A stretch of 64,000 nucleotides of DNA, from NCBI GenBank assembly GCA_963821735.1, contig CAWGFK010000010.1, positions 111,963 through 175,962 on the forward strand, in the 5' to 3' direction. The notes below the pieces were generated by a model that worked only from the letters and a program-made list of their open reading frames with translations, made no database searches and had not been told where the DNA came from. Positions 37,701 through 46,691 of this stretch are shown here, piece by piece (the stretch's first letter is position 1; each line of letters begins with the position of its first letter). The position numbers and the translations under genes were made by a program. This DNA comes from Laspinema sp963821735. Lineage in GTDB: Bacteria > Cyanobacteriota > Cyanobacteriia > Cyanobacteriales > Laspinemataceae.

Positions 37701-37773
37701 AGTTGTCCAGAAAATTCACAGGGTAAACTTTCACACGTGAATTAATAATGCCTGGAACTGAGCTAAGTTTTGA

Positions 37774-38367
37774 TTATTCTCTGGGTAAAAATTGAAAGTT
37801 ATCACACCCATATTTGAGAATCAGCCGTTCCTCGGGTTGTTTTAATGCCGGTAACTGCTCAGGCTTTAAGTGATAATCACATTCAAATTGTAACCCGACT
37901 TTTTCCATGACTCGAATAGAGGCTTGATTGGCTTGTAATGCCCAAGCGATGATTCTCTTGACCCCCCATTCATTAAACCCTTTATCCCGGAGCGATCGCC
38001 CTCCTTCGGTGCCATATCCTTTCCCCCAACTCGACTGCCGCAATCGATACCCTAAAGCAATCTCCCCCTCTCGGACGAGATTCGCCGCTACCCCAAAGCT
38101 ACTGGTGATGGCAGGGTAAAAGTGAAACCAGCCGATAAACTCTCCGGAGACTTTTTCATGAGTGGCCCAAAACCCAAAATTTTCATACTTTTGATAATAG
38201 TCTAAAATTCGGTCTAGCCATGCCTCAATATCGGCTAAACTACTGGTAAGCCCGCCATTAATGTAGCGCATCACCGTCGGGTCACTGTCTAATTCTAAAA
38301 GGTGATCAACATCGTTTTCGTTAAAATACCGCAGGATTAAACGGTCAGTTTCCAGAAAAATTTTCAT
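37774..38367 (-). CDS. GNAT family N-acetyltransferase
   Basis: The ATG at 38367 (MKIFLETDRLILRYFNENDV) gives 197 residues and has AAAAGGAGAAAAAG just upstream; an ATG at 38427 lacks conserved sequence. The opening ETDRLILR, the acetyl-CoA-binding region LGYRLRQSSWGKGYGTEG and the run RIIAWALQANQASIRVMEKV are typical of the RimJ/RimL-like GNAT group. That group acetylates protein N-termini or small amines; the substrate here is not known. Confidence 0.85.
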   Translation of the reverse strand: MKIFLETDRLILRYFNENDVDHLLELDSDPTVMRYINGGLTSSLADIEAWLDRILDYYQKYENFGFWATHEKVSGEFIGWFHFYPAITSSFGVAANLVREGEIALGYRLRQSSWGKGYGTEGGRSLRDKGFNEWGVKRIIAWALQANQASIRVMEKVGLQFECDYHLKPEQLPALKQPEERLILKYGCDNFQFLPRE

Positions 38368-38447
38368 TCTTTTTCTCCTTTTTCGTCTCAGTTTTACAAA
38401 CCTTCGGCTAGAGGAGTCTCTCAACATCCTCTAGCTTTTTCTAATTT

Positions 38448-39536
38448 TTAAGGGACTAAATCAGGGAAACCATGCTGAACATCTGGATGCAACAGTTGAT
38501 GGTTTTTCACATTCAGCCCCTTGGCTAAAGCGGCATCAAGTTCTAAGGCTTTGATGCCATACTTGGCTAATTTCACCACATAAGGTAAGGTACTATTATT
38601 AAGGGCTTGGGTTGCAGTCCAAGGGACCGCACCGGGCATATTGGGTACGCCATAATGCACAACTCCGGCTTCAATATAAGTAGGATTTGTATGGGAAGTG
38701 GGGTGCAATGTTTCCACACAACCACCTTGATCCACAGCAACATCAATAATCACTGAACCGGGACGCATGGTTTCCACTAACTGACGCGGGACCAAAATCG
38801 GAGCACGACGTCCGGGAACGAGGACTGCACCAATGAGTAAGTCGGCATCGGGAACGGCTGCCTCGATTTGTAACGACTCACTATACAGGAGTTCGACCCG
38901 GGACCCAAACAAGGTTTCCAGATAGGCGAGGCGATCGATGTTGATATCCAAAATTTGCACTCGCGCCCCCATGCCGACTGCCATCCGGGCCGCTTCTGTG
39001 CCGACGATACCTCCGCCTAAGATCACCACATGGCCCGGTTTGACGCCAGGAACGCCTCCCAACAGCACTCCCCGTCCCCCTTGTTGCCGTTCCAGGTATC
39101 TCGCGCCAAACTGCACGGAGAGACGACCGGCGATAATGCTCATGGGGGTGAGGAGGGGGAGTCGTTTATCCGGGAGTTCGACGGTTTCATAAGCGATCGC
39201 ACAGACGCCGGATTCCATCAGGGTCTCAGTTAATTCGCGATGGGCGGCTAAATGGAGATAGGTAAACAACAGTTGCTCTTTGTGCAAATACCCATATTCC
39301 CCCGGTAAGGGTTCTTTTACCTTCACCACCAATTCCCGACTCCAGGCATCTTTCGCCGTGGGGACAATTTTCCCCCCACTATGCAGATACTCTTGATCGC
39401 TGAATCCCGAACCGACCCCCGCATGAGTTTCGATAAATACAGAATGTCCATGTTCCGTAAGGACTCTAACGCTACTCGGACTCAACCCCACCCGATATTC
39501 CCGATCTTTTGTTTCTTTTGGGACGCCAATTTCCAT
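38448..39536 (-). CDS. ald: Alanine dehydrogenase
   Basis: 362 residues. The enzyme interconverts L-alanine and pyruvate plus ammonia with NAD. Signature stretches are MEIGVPKETKDREYRVGLSP, then AYETVELPDKRLPLLTPMS, then the NAD-binding loop VILGGGIVGTEAARMAVGMG and IDVAVDQGGCVETLHPTSHT. The pyruvate-binding Arg and Lys near the N-terminus and the catalytic His/Asp positions appear conserved. The gene is divergent from the HLIP gene. Confidence 0.95.
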   Translation of the reverse strand: MEIGVPKETKDREYRVGLSPSSVRVLTEHGHSVFIETHAGVGSGFSDQEYLHSGGKIVPTAKDAWSRELVVKVKEPLPGEYGYLHKEQLLFTYLHLAAHRELTETLMESGVCAIAYETVELPDKRLPLLTPMSIIAGRLSVQFGARYLERQQGGRGVLLGGVPGVKPGHVVILGGGIVGTEAARMAVGMGARVQILDINIDRLAYLETLFGSRVELLYSESLQIEAAVPDADLLIGAVLVPGRRAPILVPRQLVETMRPGSVIIDVAVDQGGCVETLHPTSHTNPTYIEAGVVHYGVPNMPGAVPWTATQALNNSTLPYVVKLAKYGIKALELDAALAKGLNVKNHQLLHPDVQHGFPDLVP

Positions 39537-39597
39537 GAATAACCTCTTGTAGTTCCGTTGTGATACCTTAATTTAGGAAATTTTAGGAGGATTGTTG

Positions 39598-39625
39598 TTG
39601 ACGAATGAGTCCGCCTCCCTACAAT
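39598..39625 (+). promoter_or_regulatory. Promoter of the HLIP gene
   Basis: TTGACG (39598-39603) and TACAAT (39620-39625) are separated by 16 bases, about 45 bases before the ATG at 39669. The region also precedes ald on the other strand. Confidence 0.65.
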
Positions 39626-39668
39626 AGAAGATGATAATCGTTAAGAATTGTAAATTAACTGACTCACC

Positions 39669-39848
39669 ATGACAGAACCCCAACCTACCGGACCTACCGT
39701 TACCCCGAAGCTGGAAGAACCCAAATTTGGCTTCAATAAGTATGCTGAACGCTTGAATGGTCGGGCGGCGATGATTGGTTTTGCCCTGACTCTGCTGATC
39801 GAATACCTCACGGGACAAGGACTGCTGTCCTGGTTGGGCCTCAATTAG
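39669..39848 (+). CDS. High-light-inducible protein (HLIP, chlorophyll a/b-binding-like)
   Basis: 59 residues. The protein has a Pro-rich head (MTEPQPTGPTVTPK) and one membrane helix carrying the chlorophyll-binding motif ExxNGRxAM in NKYAERLNGRAAMIGFALTL. HLIPs bind chlorophyll and carotenoid near photosystem II or during chlorophyll delivery, and protect against excess light. The short length is normal for single-helix HLIPs. A consensus-like promoter lies just upstream and a GC-rich hairpin (39858-39886) just downstream, so it is probably transcribed alone and may be light-induced. Confidence 0.93.
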   Translation: MTEPQPTGPTVTPKLEEPKFGFNKYAERLNGRAAMIGFALTLLIEYLTGQGLLSWLGLN

Positions 39849-39857
39849 GTCATTTTC

Positions 39858-39886
39858 GGGGCGGGTGGGTAATCCCCATCCGCCCC
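39858..39886 (+). terminator. GC-rich hairpin after the HLIP gene
   Basis: GGGGCGGGTGGG (39858-39869) pairs over twelve positions with CCCATCCGCCCC (39875-39886), with one G-T pair. No T run follows, so termination may be incomplete. Confidence 0.5.
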
Positions 39887-40191
39887 CTGGACTTACACCC
39901 GGGATATCTACTAGGGTTTAAAACCTCACGGGGGAATTGAAAGAACTCCGGAATCTAAGCAAAAGGGGCAGAAACCATCTGTAAGGTGACCCGATTGGAC
40001 TGCGAGTTCAACAGATTACCTTGGGAGGCGATCGCCCTTTTGAGCTAAACCCCCAAACGGTACAGTACAATCAACCCTTGAAACGTTACAATGAAAAGGG
40101 GAAAGGCCCTTGCCCTGGTCCAAAACTTGGGGGGTCAACTTTAAATCTTAACCATAGAGAAAAATTACCCGAAGAGAAAAAACCCTAACTT
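39887..40191. other. Leader region before the 98-residue membrane protein gene
   Basis: No gene is visible in these 305 bases and no clear promoter could be assigned. Confidence 0.35.
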
Positions 40192-40488
40192 ATGATGAAT
40201 CCTGGATTGATTAGATTTCTAAAGTCGGCCTACCGTCAAGAACCTATTACTAGCTTTATCGTGATTGTCGGCGCTGTCGATGCAGCCCTCGGCGGAATTG
40301 ACCAAAGCGTTTCTCTGTTTAGTTTTGGCATCGTCCTGGTAACCGTCGCCTTGGCTTTACGATGGTGGCAACTCCAACGCAGTCAGCCGTTAGATCTCGA
40401 ACGAGTGCCGGAACATTATCTCCCTCCGGCTTCTTCTCGTCAACCCCTCCCCTTATTGATGACTTCTAAAAAATATCCCCCGCAATAA
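40192..40488 (+). CDS. Small conserved membrane protein
   Basis: 98 residues. A central hydrophobic region (ITSFIVIVGAVDAALGGIDQ and SLFSFGIVLVTVALALRWW) suggests two membrane helices. Soluble ends follow, with a Pro-rich tail (YLPPASSRQPLPLLM). I recall similar small proteins only from cyanobacteria, without function. It lies 39 bases upstream of the MerR-type gene and could be co-transcribed with it. Confidence 0.65.
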   Translation: MMNPGLIRFLKSAYRQEPITSFIVIVGAVDAALGGIDQSVSLFSFGIVLVTVALALRWWQLQRSQPLDLERVPEHYLPPASSRQPLPLLMTSKKYPPQ

Positions 40489-40527
40489 CCCTTCGGGGGT
40501 CGTAATACCGTTCACCTCAACCGCAAG

Positions 40528-40977
40528 ATGATGGAAACTCTGGTGGGTGAAAAATCCCTAAAAATTGGCGAAGTGTCTGCAACTTCGGGATTGCCGGTGA
40601 AGACGATTCGCTACTATGAAGAAATTGGTCTGTTGGAACCCACCGTAGAACGGGCAGATTCGGGTTATAGAATCTTTGACCCTACGGTGTTGAATCGGCT
40701 GGCTTTTATTAAGCGATCGCAATCTTTGGGATTAAGTTTGACGGAAATCAAAGATATTTTGCAGGTTCACGATCGCGGCGAATTGCCTTGTGGAGAAGTT
40801 CGACATCATTTAGAAGCCAAAGTTGCTGCTATTGATGAACAAATTCGGTCTTTAAAAACCCTGCGTTCGGAGTTGCAAGGTATTCTCCAAGGCTGGCAAG
40901 AACAACCCCCCGAGGACCAAATTGCTCATACAATTTGCCCGAATATTCAACAAGACTGCCATCATCATCGGGACTAA
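40528..40977 (+). CDS. MerR family transcriptional regulator, metal-sensing type
   Basis: 149 residues. The N-terminal MerR helix-turn-helix reads LKIGEVSATSGLPVKTIRYY and then EEIGLLEPTVERADSGYRIF. The dimerisation helix contains CGEVRHHLEAKVAAIDEQI, placing a Cys where CueR/ZntR/PbrR use one for metal binding. Another Cys follows in HTICPNIQQDC, with a His-rich end (CHHHRD). This is the pattern of heavy-metal-responsive MerR proteins, which twist the promoter DNA when metal binds. The metal (zinc, lead, cadmium or copper) cannot be decided. No metal transporter gene adjoins it here. Confidence 0.85.
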   Translation: MMETLVGEKSLKIGEVSATSGLPVKTIRYYEEIGLLEPTVERADSGYRIFDPTVLNRLAFIKRSQSLGLSLTEIKDILQVHDRGELPCGEVRHHLEAKVAAIDEQIRSLKTLRSELQGILQGWQEQPPEDQIAHTICPNIQQDCHHHRD

Positions 40978-41069
40978 CTTCTAGTCTGAATTTCGAGGAG
41001 ATGACCTGGGTGCAGTTTGAATTATATAGTGTTAAGTCGTAAGTTCTGAATCGATTAGTGGTGAACTGA

Positions 41070-42254
41070 ATGGAGAGATTCAGATTTAAAAAGCCTGTCC
41101 TCAACCCGGGTTTAATTGCTGGATTACGAGCTTATCTTCCCGCCCTTCCCTTACTGCTGGGAACTGCCCTGTTTTCCCTCGGGGAGATGACTCTGGCGAC
41201 TCCTCAAACCCGGATGCCTGACCCTGCTGTGCAGTCCCCCTTATCCCGGGATACAGCCTCTAATCCCCAATTCTCAGGGCAAGGCGATCGCCCCATCGCC
41301 CCGACTTGGAACAATCCCGAATTATTTCTGGCGATCGAAGGAGAATCCGCTACGATTCAATCCCTGGCCTTTAGTCCCGATGGCCGATTTATTGCCTTGG
41401 GCGGAGGCAGAAATGATCCGAGAATTGAAATCTGGGATTTACAAAAAGAAAAACGGATTCGCCACTGGAAAACCTATCAAAATCGAGTCCTTGCCCTGGC
41501 TTTTTCTCCCGATGGAAATACCCTCGTGAGTTCGGGAGATGGCGGGGCGATCGAAGTTTGGGATGTCCAAGAAGGTAAATTATTACATCAATTTTTAGAA
41601 CATAGAAGTAATGTACTTTCCTTGGCAATTTCCCCTGATGGCCGCAATTTAGTTAGTGGCGGTTTAGATGGAATTCGCTTCTGGGATTTGCGCGATCGCC
41701 AACTGATCCGGGTCTTATTAAATTTACAACCGATTTATTCTGTAGCCTTTCGCGGAGATGGACAACTGATCGCCGCAGGAACTCATCAGGGTAATATTAT
41801 TTTATGGCCGGTGATTCCCGGGGAAGGAGCCGCCATTGTCGGCAATCCCCTCCCCACTTCATTTCAACACGATCGCGGAATTACCACCTTAGATTTTACC
41901 CCCGATGGCAATCGTTTAATTTCCGGTAGTTTTGATACCACGATTAAATGTTGGGATTTAGTTAACCGAGAACTGCTTTACACCTTGGTGGATCATCCCA
42001 GTTGGATTAAATCGCTGAAAATTAACCCGAATGGTCAACTGTTTGCCAGTGCATCTCGGGATGGAATTCGCTTCTGGAATCTGGAGACAGGAGAGGGAGT
42101 CGGGTTTATTTCGTCCGAGTCAGATTGGGCACAGGCGATCGCCTGGTATCCCAATGGACTGACCCTCGCCACCGGGGGATTAGACCGAATCGTCAACTTG
42201 TGGCGGGGTGGCATGGGTGCAAATGACGATGCGATCGCCTACCCCAGTCCCTGA
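41070..42254 (+). CDS. Secreted or membrane-anchored WD40 repeat protein
   Basis: 394 residues. A hydrophobic N-terminal segment (AYLPALPLLLGTALFSLGEM) looks like a signal peptide or anchor. After it comes a single seven-bladed WD40 propeller: blades contain SLAFSPDGRFIALGGG, ALAFSPDGNTLVSSGD, SLAISPDGRNLVSGGL, SVAFRGDGQLIAAGTH, TLDFTPDGNRLISGSF, SLKINPNGQLFASASR and AIAWYPNGLTLATGGL. WD40 domains usually mediate protein-protein contacts. An extracytoplasmic location is inferred from the leader. The partner is unknown. Confidence 0.85.
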   Translation: MERFRFKKPVLNPGLIAGLRAYLPALPLLLGTALFSLGEMTLATPQTRMPDPAVQSPLSRDTASNPQFSGQGDRPIAPTWNNPELFLAIEGESATIQSLAFSPDGRFIALGGGRNDPRIEIWDLQKEKRIRHWKTYQNRVLALAFSPDGNTLVSSGDGGAIEVWDVQEGKLLHQFLEHRSNVLSLAISPDGRNLVSGGLDGIRFWDLRDRQLIRVLLNLQPIYSVAFRGDGQLIAAGTHQGNIILWPVIPGEGAAIVGNPLPTSFQHDRGITTLDFTPDGNRLISGSFDTTIKCWDLVNRELLYTLVDHPSWIKSLKINPNGQLFASASRDGIRFWNLETGEGVGFISSESDWAQAIAWYPNGLTLATGGLDRIVNLWRGGMGANDDAIAYPSP

Positions 42255-42297
42255 TTTGATCCGGCTTGTAGATTGACCCTGATTGAATCCAGGGGAC

Positions 42298-42370
42298 AAA
42301 AAACCGGGTTTCTGACCCTTTCTTTGTCAGGAATTGGCAAAGATTTCCTCAAGAAACCTGGTTTGTCTTG
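42298..42370. repeat. Dispersed palindromic repeat, copy 2
   Basis: AAAAACCGGGTTTCTGACC on the left and CAAGAAACCTGGTTTGTCTT on the right form the two arms about 30 bases apart. It lies between the WD40 and DHH genes. Confidence 0.75.
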
Positions 42371-42467
42371 CTTTGAGGATATCCCTACCCTAGACAGCAG
42401 AGAACAGATGGGTTTCAATAGAGAAACATAGCGAAAATAAACCGATACTGATCCAACTGGGGGAAAT

Positions 42468-43406
42468 ATGTCAAGTGACGACCACAAGTACCGATTAGTA
42501 ACCCGTAGTGATTTTGATGGGTTGGTCTGTGCTGTTCTGTTAAAGGAACTCAATCTCATCGATGAGATTAAATTCGTGCATCCGAAAGATATGCAGGATG
42601 GCAAAATTGAAATCAGCGATCGCGATATTACCACCAATTTACCCTACGTCAAAACCGCGCATTTAGTCTTCGATCACCACGAAAGCGAAACCATCCGCAA
42701 TCAAGACGCTCACGATAACTATATTATCGATCCAAAGGCTCCTTCTGCCGCCCGTGTAGTCTATAACTACTTTGGCGGACCGGAAAAATTTCCCACCATC
42801 TCCACCGAAATGATGGAAGCGGTGGATAAGTCAGATTCGGCTCAATTTGAGCGGTCCGAGATTTTAGAACCCCAAGGATGGGTGCTTTTGAGCTTTCTGA
42901 TGGATGCTCGCACCGGCTTAGGGAGATTTAAGGAGTTCCGAATTTCTAACTATCAATTAATGATGGAATTAATTGATTACTGTAGAAATCATAGTATTGA
43001 GGAAATTTTGCAGCTTCCTGATGTCAAAGAACGGTCTGACCTGTACTTTGAACACCAAGATAAATTTAATCAGCAACTTAAAGACTGTGCGAAGGTTTAT
43101 AACAGTTTAGTGGTCCTGGATTTGCGGAATGAAGAGACCATTTATGCGGGGAATCGGTTTACCATTTATGCCCTTTATCCCACTTGCAATATCTCCATGC
43201 ACGTTCTTTGGGGACTCAAGCAACAAAATACGGTGTTTGCCGTGGGTAAGTCAATTTTAAACCGCAGCTCAAATCTGAATATTGGAGCATTGATGTTGGA
43301 ATATGGCGGTGGGGGTCATGCCAATGCAGGTACTTGCCAAGTTGAGAATGAAAATGCGGAACAGGTGAAGCAAGCTTTAATCGATCGCATTACGGCCCAG
43401 GGTTAA
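42468..43406 (+). CDS. DHH family phosphoesterase
   Basis: 312 residues. The protein has the DHH-superfamily core: VTRSDFDGLVCAVLLKE (first Asp), LVFDHHES (the DHH motif), MMEAVDKSDSAQF, and a DHHA1-type C-terminal domain with LMLEYGGGGHANAGTCQV (the GGGH motif). DHH enzymes include exopolyphosphatases, nanoRNases and cyclic-dinucleotide phosphodiesterases; cyanobacterial members like this are usually called exopolyphosphatase-like. The metal-binding residues all appear present. The gene ends at a strong inverted repeat. Confidence 0.85.
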   Translation: MSSDDHKYRLVTRSDFDGLVCAVLLKELNLIDEIKFVHPKDMQDGKIEISDRDITTNLPYVKTAHLVFDHHESETIRNQDAHDNYIIDPKAPSAARVVYNYFGGPEKFPTISTEMMEAVDKSDSAQFERSEILEPQGWVLLSFLMDARTGLGRFKEFRISNYQLMMELIDYCRNHSIEEILQLPDVKERSDLYFEHQDKFNQQLKDCAKVYNSLVVLDLRNEETIYAGNRFTIYALYPTCNISMHVLWGLKQQNTVFAVGKSILNRSSNLNIGALMLEYGGGGHANAGTCQVENENAEQVKQALIDRITAQG

Positions 43407-43422
43407 AAGCTGGGATAAAATT

Positions 43423-43459
43423 AGAAGGAGCGATCGCTGTTGAGGCGATCGCTCCTTCT
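43423..43459. terminator. Perfect inverted repeat with HIP1 octamers between convergent genes
   Basis: Fifteen-base perfect arms AGAAGGAGCGATCGC (43423-43437) and GCGATCGCTCCTTCT (43445-43459) flank a seven-base loop between the ends of the DHH gene and the minus-strand gene at 43491. It probably terminates both transcripts. Confidence 0.75.
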
Positions 43460-43490
43460 ATGGGAAGATTCTGAATTCATGAATTTGGGT

Positions 43491-43820
43491 TTAAGCCAGT
43501 ACCATTGGAGTGGTTAGAAAGCGATCGCTCTGTTGCTTCACTTTCCCAATCTGAGTTGCCGAACTTTCTTGCGCCGGAACTAACATGAAATCCGTGGAAC
43601 GGACCACCAAATCCCCTTCATCCAGAGACTGCCGCAACTGCCGTCCCATTTTCCAGGCCCGATATTTGATCACATTCCATCGGGGGTTTGCCGGATATCC
43701 AGCAAATCCTGATCGCAGTGCGGGGAGGTTATCTTTGGGCATAAGAGAACCAACTAAAACTCCCTCAGCCAGATCAACAACCATGAAGTTTCCCTTGGAA
43801 TTGTGTTGTGCATTTAACAT
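43491..43820 (-). CDS. Conserved hypothetical protein
   Basis: 109 residues with no signal peptide or membrane helix. Conserved-looking blocks are FMVVDLAEGVLVGSLMPKD, then SGFAGYPANPRWNVIKYRAW and MGRQLRQSLDEGDLVVRSTD. I do not recognise a characterised family. It converges on the DHH gene across a strong inverted repeat and has a typical leader (AGGAGGTTGATCCC) just before the ATG. Confidence 0.65.
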   Translation of the reverse strand: MLNAQHNSKGNFMVVDLAEGVLVGSLMPKDNLPALRSGFAGYPANPRWNVIKYRAWKMGRQLRQSLDEGDLVVRSTDFMLVPAQESSATQIGKVKQQSDRFLTTPMVLA

Positions 43821-43933
43821 GGGATCAACCTCCTCGCCGCTAGACGAATAATGTTTATTGGGTTTGTATTTTACAGATGATGTGCAGTCATTACAATCAT
43901 TCCAAAAAAATTAAATTCTTCTGGAATGAAGAT

Positions 43934-44032
43934 ATGGGAAACGTTAAAAAAGTAATTGCCCAAGCTCAGAGCATTTGGATCCAGAGTCAGCCCAAACAGT
44001 TGGCTGATGCTTTTGACTCCGTTACCGGGTGA
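43934..44032 (+). CDS. Very small open frame, 32 residues
   Basis: It reads MGNVKKVIAQAQSIWIQSQP and then KQLADAFDSVTG. It is hydrophilic and may be helical. There is no recognised family and no good RBS; it may be the end of a lost gene. Confidence 0.2.
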   Translation: MGNVKKVIAQAQSIWIQSQPKQLADAFDSVTG

Positions 44033-44434
44033 ATTTATTCTCCAACTTGTATGAGTCTAGCATGAGTCGTCCGATTATTGTATCAATGAATTCATTTTTT
44101 ATAAATTTACGGACATAAAATGCCTAGATGTCCCGGGTCAGCAAGCCACCAAATTCAGACCTGGAGCAATTTTTGGGAGGATAGGGTGCAACGGGTCGGG
44201 AAAATTCTCTCTCTTATGCCTTTGGCAAGATGCGTGGGATTAAAGGAATTATGGTAAAATAAATGACCCCCTGTTCACCGAAAGCCTTTCCAGTCCAGTC
44301 TCGGTGAATGAATGAGTTCATTTCGAGGCAATCTAGGGACAAAACAGGGGAGTGCGATTTCCAGACTTACGGATTACCGCTCAATCTGCGTAGGGCCATC
44401 CTAACCTTAAAATCCTAAAAATCCTACGTTGATG

Positions 44435-44460
44435 TAGGGGCAATTGATGAATTGCCCCTA
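44435..44460 (-). terminator. Perfect hairpin after the minus-strand SDR gene
   Basis: TAGGGGCAATT (44435-44445) and AATTGCCCCTA (44450-44460) form an 11-base perfect stem. On the minus strand it is followed by T-rich sequence. The same GTAGGGGC motif is known as a dispersed repeat in cyanobacteria, so it may be both repeat and terminator. Confidence 0.65.
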
Positions 44461-44495
44461 CTCAGTAGTATCAACCGGGTTGTATTAGAGACCCC

Positions 44496-45344
44496 TTAAC
44501 GGGATGCGGCAGCAGCCTCCGCGAGTAGGCGATCGCTGACTTGATTTCGGCGATAATTGCGCTTGACCAGACTCCCAGATAAAGGGGAAGCCATCAAGAG
44601 CATTTTATCCAACAGCCAGGGCGCAATCCGTTGGCACAACACGGCTAAATGACTCTGCCATCCCACTAAGATCTCTGAGGAGTCTCTATTGAGTCCGGAT
44701 ACCAGTGCCTTTGCCACCTGCTGCGGTGTCATCGGCACAACCCAGCGAAACAATTGTAAGTTTTTCGCCATGTCGGTATCGGTCAAGGTGGGCAGAAGTG
44801 CGACCACTTTGATATTATGTTCCGCGAGTTCCCCCCGCAAGGCTTGGGTGAAGCCGAGGATGGCGAACTTGGTTGCTGAATAGGTGGACATCGTGGGTGC
44901 AGCCACTTTGCCCATTAAGCTGGAAACGTTGACGATTGTACCTTCCTGCCTTGCTGCCATGCGTTTGGCAACCATGCGCGTGATTTCGTACATTCCCATA
45001 ATATTGAGGGAAAGTTCTTCCTGAATTTTCGGGAATTTCGATTGCAAAAATGGGGTCTGATGTGCGACACCGGCACAATTGACCAAGAGGTGAATGGGAC
45101 CATGATGCTTCCACGCTTTGGCGATCGCAATGTCCACTTCCACAGGTTGCGTGAGATCTAAAGGGAGACTCACGACCTCTACCCCTAGGATGGCAATCTC
45201 GGCTTCCACTTCCGCTAATTTATCGCGATCGCGGGCCACGATAATGATCCGTTTCATGCCTTGATGGGCCAACTCCAGGGCGATCGCCCGCCCAATTCCA
45301 CGGGACGCGCCAGTAATCAGTGCAGTCTTGTCTTGAATGTTCAT
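44496..45344 (-). CDS. Short-chain dehydrogenase/reductase
   Basis: The ATG at 45344 (MNIQDKTALITGASRGIGRA) gives 282 residues, with the TGASRGIG nucleotide motif. NCAG marks the second motif. The catalytic Ser is in VNVSSLMGKVAAPTMSTY and the Tyr-x-x-x-Lys in TYSATKFAILGFTQAL. The longer C-terminal tail (SHLAVLCQRIAPWLLDKMLL) suggests membrane association, as in the classical SDRs acting on lipids or retinoid-like substrates. The substrate is unknown. The gene is alone, ending at a hairpin terminator. Confidence 0.85.
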   Translation of the reverse strand: MNIQDKTALITGASRGIGRAIALELAHQGMKRIIIVARDRDKLAEVEAEIAILGVEVVSLPLDLTQPVEVDIAIAKAWKHHGPIHLLVNCAGVAHQTPFLQSKFPKIQEELSLNIMGMYEITRMVAKRMAARQEGTIVNVSSLMGKVAAPTMSTYSATKFAILGFTQALRGELAEHNIKVVALLPTLTDTDMAKNLQLFRWVVPMTPQQVAKALVSGLNRDSSEILVGWQSHLAVLCQRIAPWLLDKMLLMASPLSGSLVKRNYRRNQVSDRLLAEAAAASR

Positions 45345-46424
45345 AAATGAAGCCTCCATAGTTGAGGTCTTATCCCTCTACTCATTCCATGCCAAGTCTG
45401 TTGATATTTTTGGCACTTCACAGAGTCACCCGTTTTGGCGATTACGAAGGATAAGTTAAATGCAATCAGTAGCAGCAGCGATTTTGATGAAGGGGATTCA
45501 GAATTGTGATGTTATACAATTGCTGATCCCTTCAACAAAATGCCAGTTGAAAATACTTCAAAGCTTAATCAGGGTGATGGGGTCAACGCCTCAGATGTCA
45601 ATTCTTCTTGGGAAACCCAATCCACAAGTGTTATTGAAATTGACAATCCGCCCTCGCGCATTTTGATGTTGAATGTTACGCGGTAGCACGCTTCCATTTT
45701 CCCCTCGGTCCTATTCTTAGTCCCGAACTGTATCCGTTGGGTTCTTGTACATGGTGGGCTGGCCTCCTAGATACGAGTATGGACTTCAGTCGCCCTTGAG
45801 CATACTTTAACAGTTAAATCAAGCAACTGCAATATTTCTTCATAAACTTTTGGATGGCTTCCGTAACAAATTTTTAAATGACTGTCCTCTAAGGGTTATA
45901 ACGTTTGAGTTCTGACCATAGGTGTGATACAAATCACAAGAAGACAATCTCCCCTTATAGGAATAGCGGCTTAACGCACAAGTCCTCCGACTCTACCTCA
46001 CGCGGCAGAGTAAAAGGGGACGCCCCCACAAAAAACCGATAAAAATTCTCTCCTCCGGGGAATTTCACCGGACGAGAACAGGACGGGAAAAGTTGCCAAC
46101 CCAGGCCCTGATGTAGAACTCCACAACAGAAATCGCCATCGTTATTTAAACCTGGGAAAAGAAGCGGCTAGTGTAGCGCCCTAGCCGGAAATGATTCAGA
46201 CGAAGGCGATCGCCGGGATTGATCCTCACTCCCGATCAGCGATCCCCACAAACAACTGTATCAGTATCTGTAGGCATAATATATCACACTTCTGCTCAAG
46301 AGGCGATCGCTGAACCCCCGCTATTTTTTACCCAGGGAAAAATATCTCTCCCTCTAGCGTCGTCAAAGCATCCCACTGTATGCTGAGTAAACTTCTTTCA
46401 CAAAACTCTAATTGATAAAAAATC
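45345..46424. promoter_or_regulatory. Kilobase-long intergenic region before the symporter genes
   Basis: No gene is visible in 1080 bases. It contains a perfect CRP-type palindrome (45923-45938) and a hairpin-forming segment at 46046-46078 (TTCTC...CCGG with CCGG...GAGAA). The symporter operon may have a long 5' leader, or a non-coding RNA may be made here. Confidence 0.45.
45923..45938. promoter_or_regulatory. CRP/SYCRP1-type binding site
   Basis: TGTGATACAAATCACA is a perfect TGTGA-N6-TCACA palindrome, the consensus for CRP and cyanobacterial SYCRP1. It is followed by AAGAAGACAATCTCCCCTTA. It lies 487 bases before the symporter small-subunit ATG, and about 580 bases upstream (by its own transcription) of the minus-strand SDR gene's start. 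A matching Crp/Fnr-type regulator is encoded at 444-1151. Confidence 0.75.
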
Positions 46425-46688
46425 ATGAACAATGAAAACCGTCACGCTTATTGGCGGGCCAACAAAGCTTTAATTCGCAACCTGCTGATCGTCTGGGGAA
46501 TTGTCTCCATTGGGTGCAGCATTTTATTTGTGCAACCCCTCAACCTGATTCGGATTGGAGGGTTACCCTTTGGCTTTTGGATGGCCCAGCAAGGATCCAT
46601 TTATATCTTCGTGGTCCTTATTTTTATTTATGCCATTCAAATGGATAAACTCGATCGCAAATACAACGACAACAATCGGAGAGACTAA
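46425..46688 (+). CDS. DUF4212 small subunit of a sodium:solute symporter
   Basis: 87 residues with two membrane helices (LIRNLLIVWGIVSIGCSILF and WMAQQGSIYIFVVLIFIYAI) and the short charged C-terminus DKLDRKYNDNNRRD. This is the DUF4212 pattern, a small membrane protein encoded directly before SSS-type transporters of the VC_2705 group. The symporter starts three bases after its stop, so both are made from one message. Confidence 0.85.
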   Translation: MNNENRHAYWRANKALIRNLLIVWGIVSIGCSILFVQPLNLIRIGGLPFGFWMAQQGSIYIFVVLIFIYAIQMDKLDRKYNDNNRRD

Positions 46689-46691
46689 CTG

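Larger units (their letters stand above)
43821..44495. other. Gene-poor region with one very small open frame
   Basis: These 675 bases hold a T-rich stretch near 43850-43930, a 32-codon open frame (43934-44032) and a perfect hairpin (44435-44460). Otherwise nothing is recognised. Confidence 0.4.
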
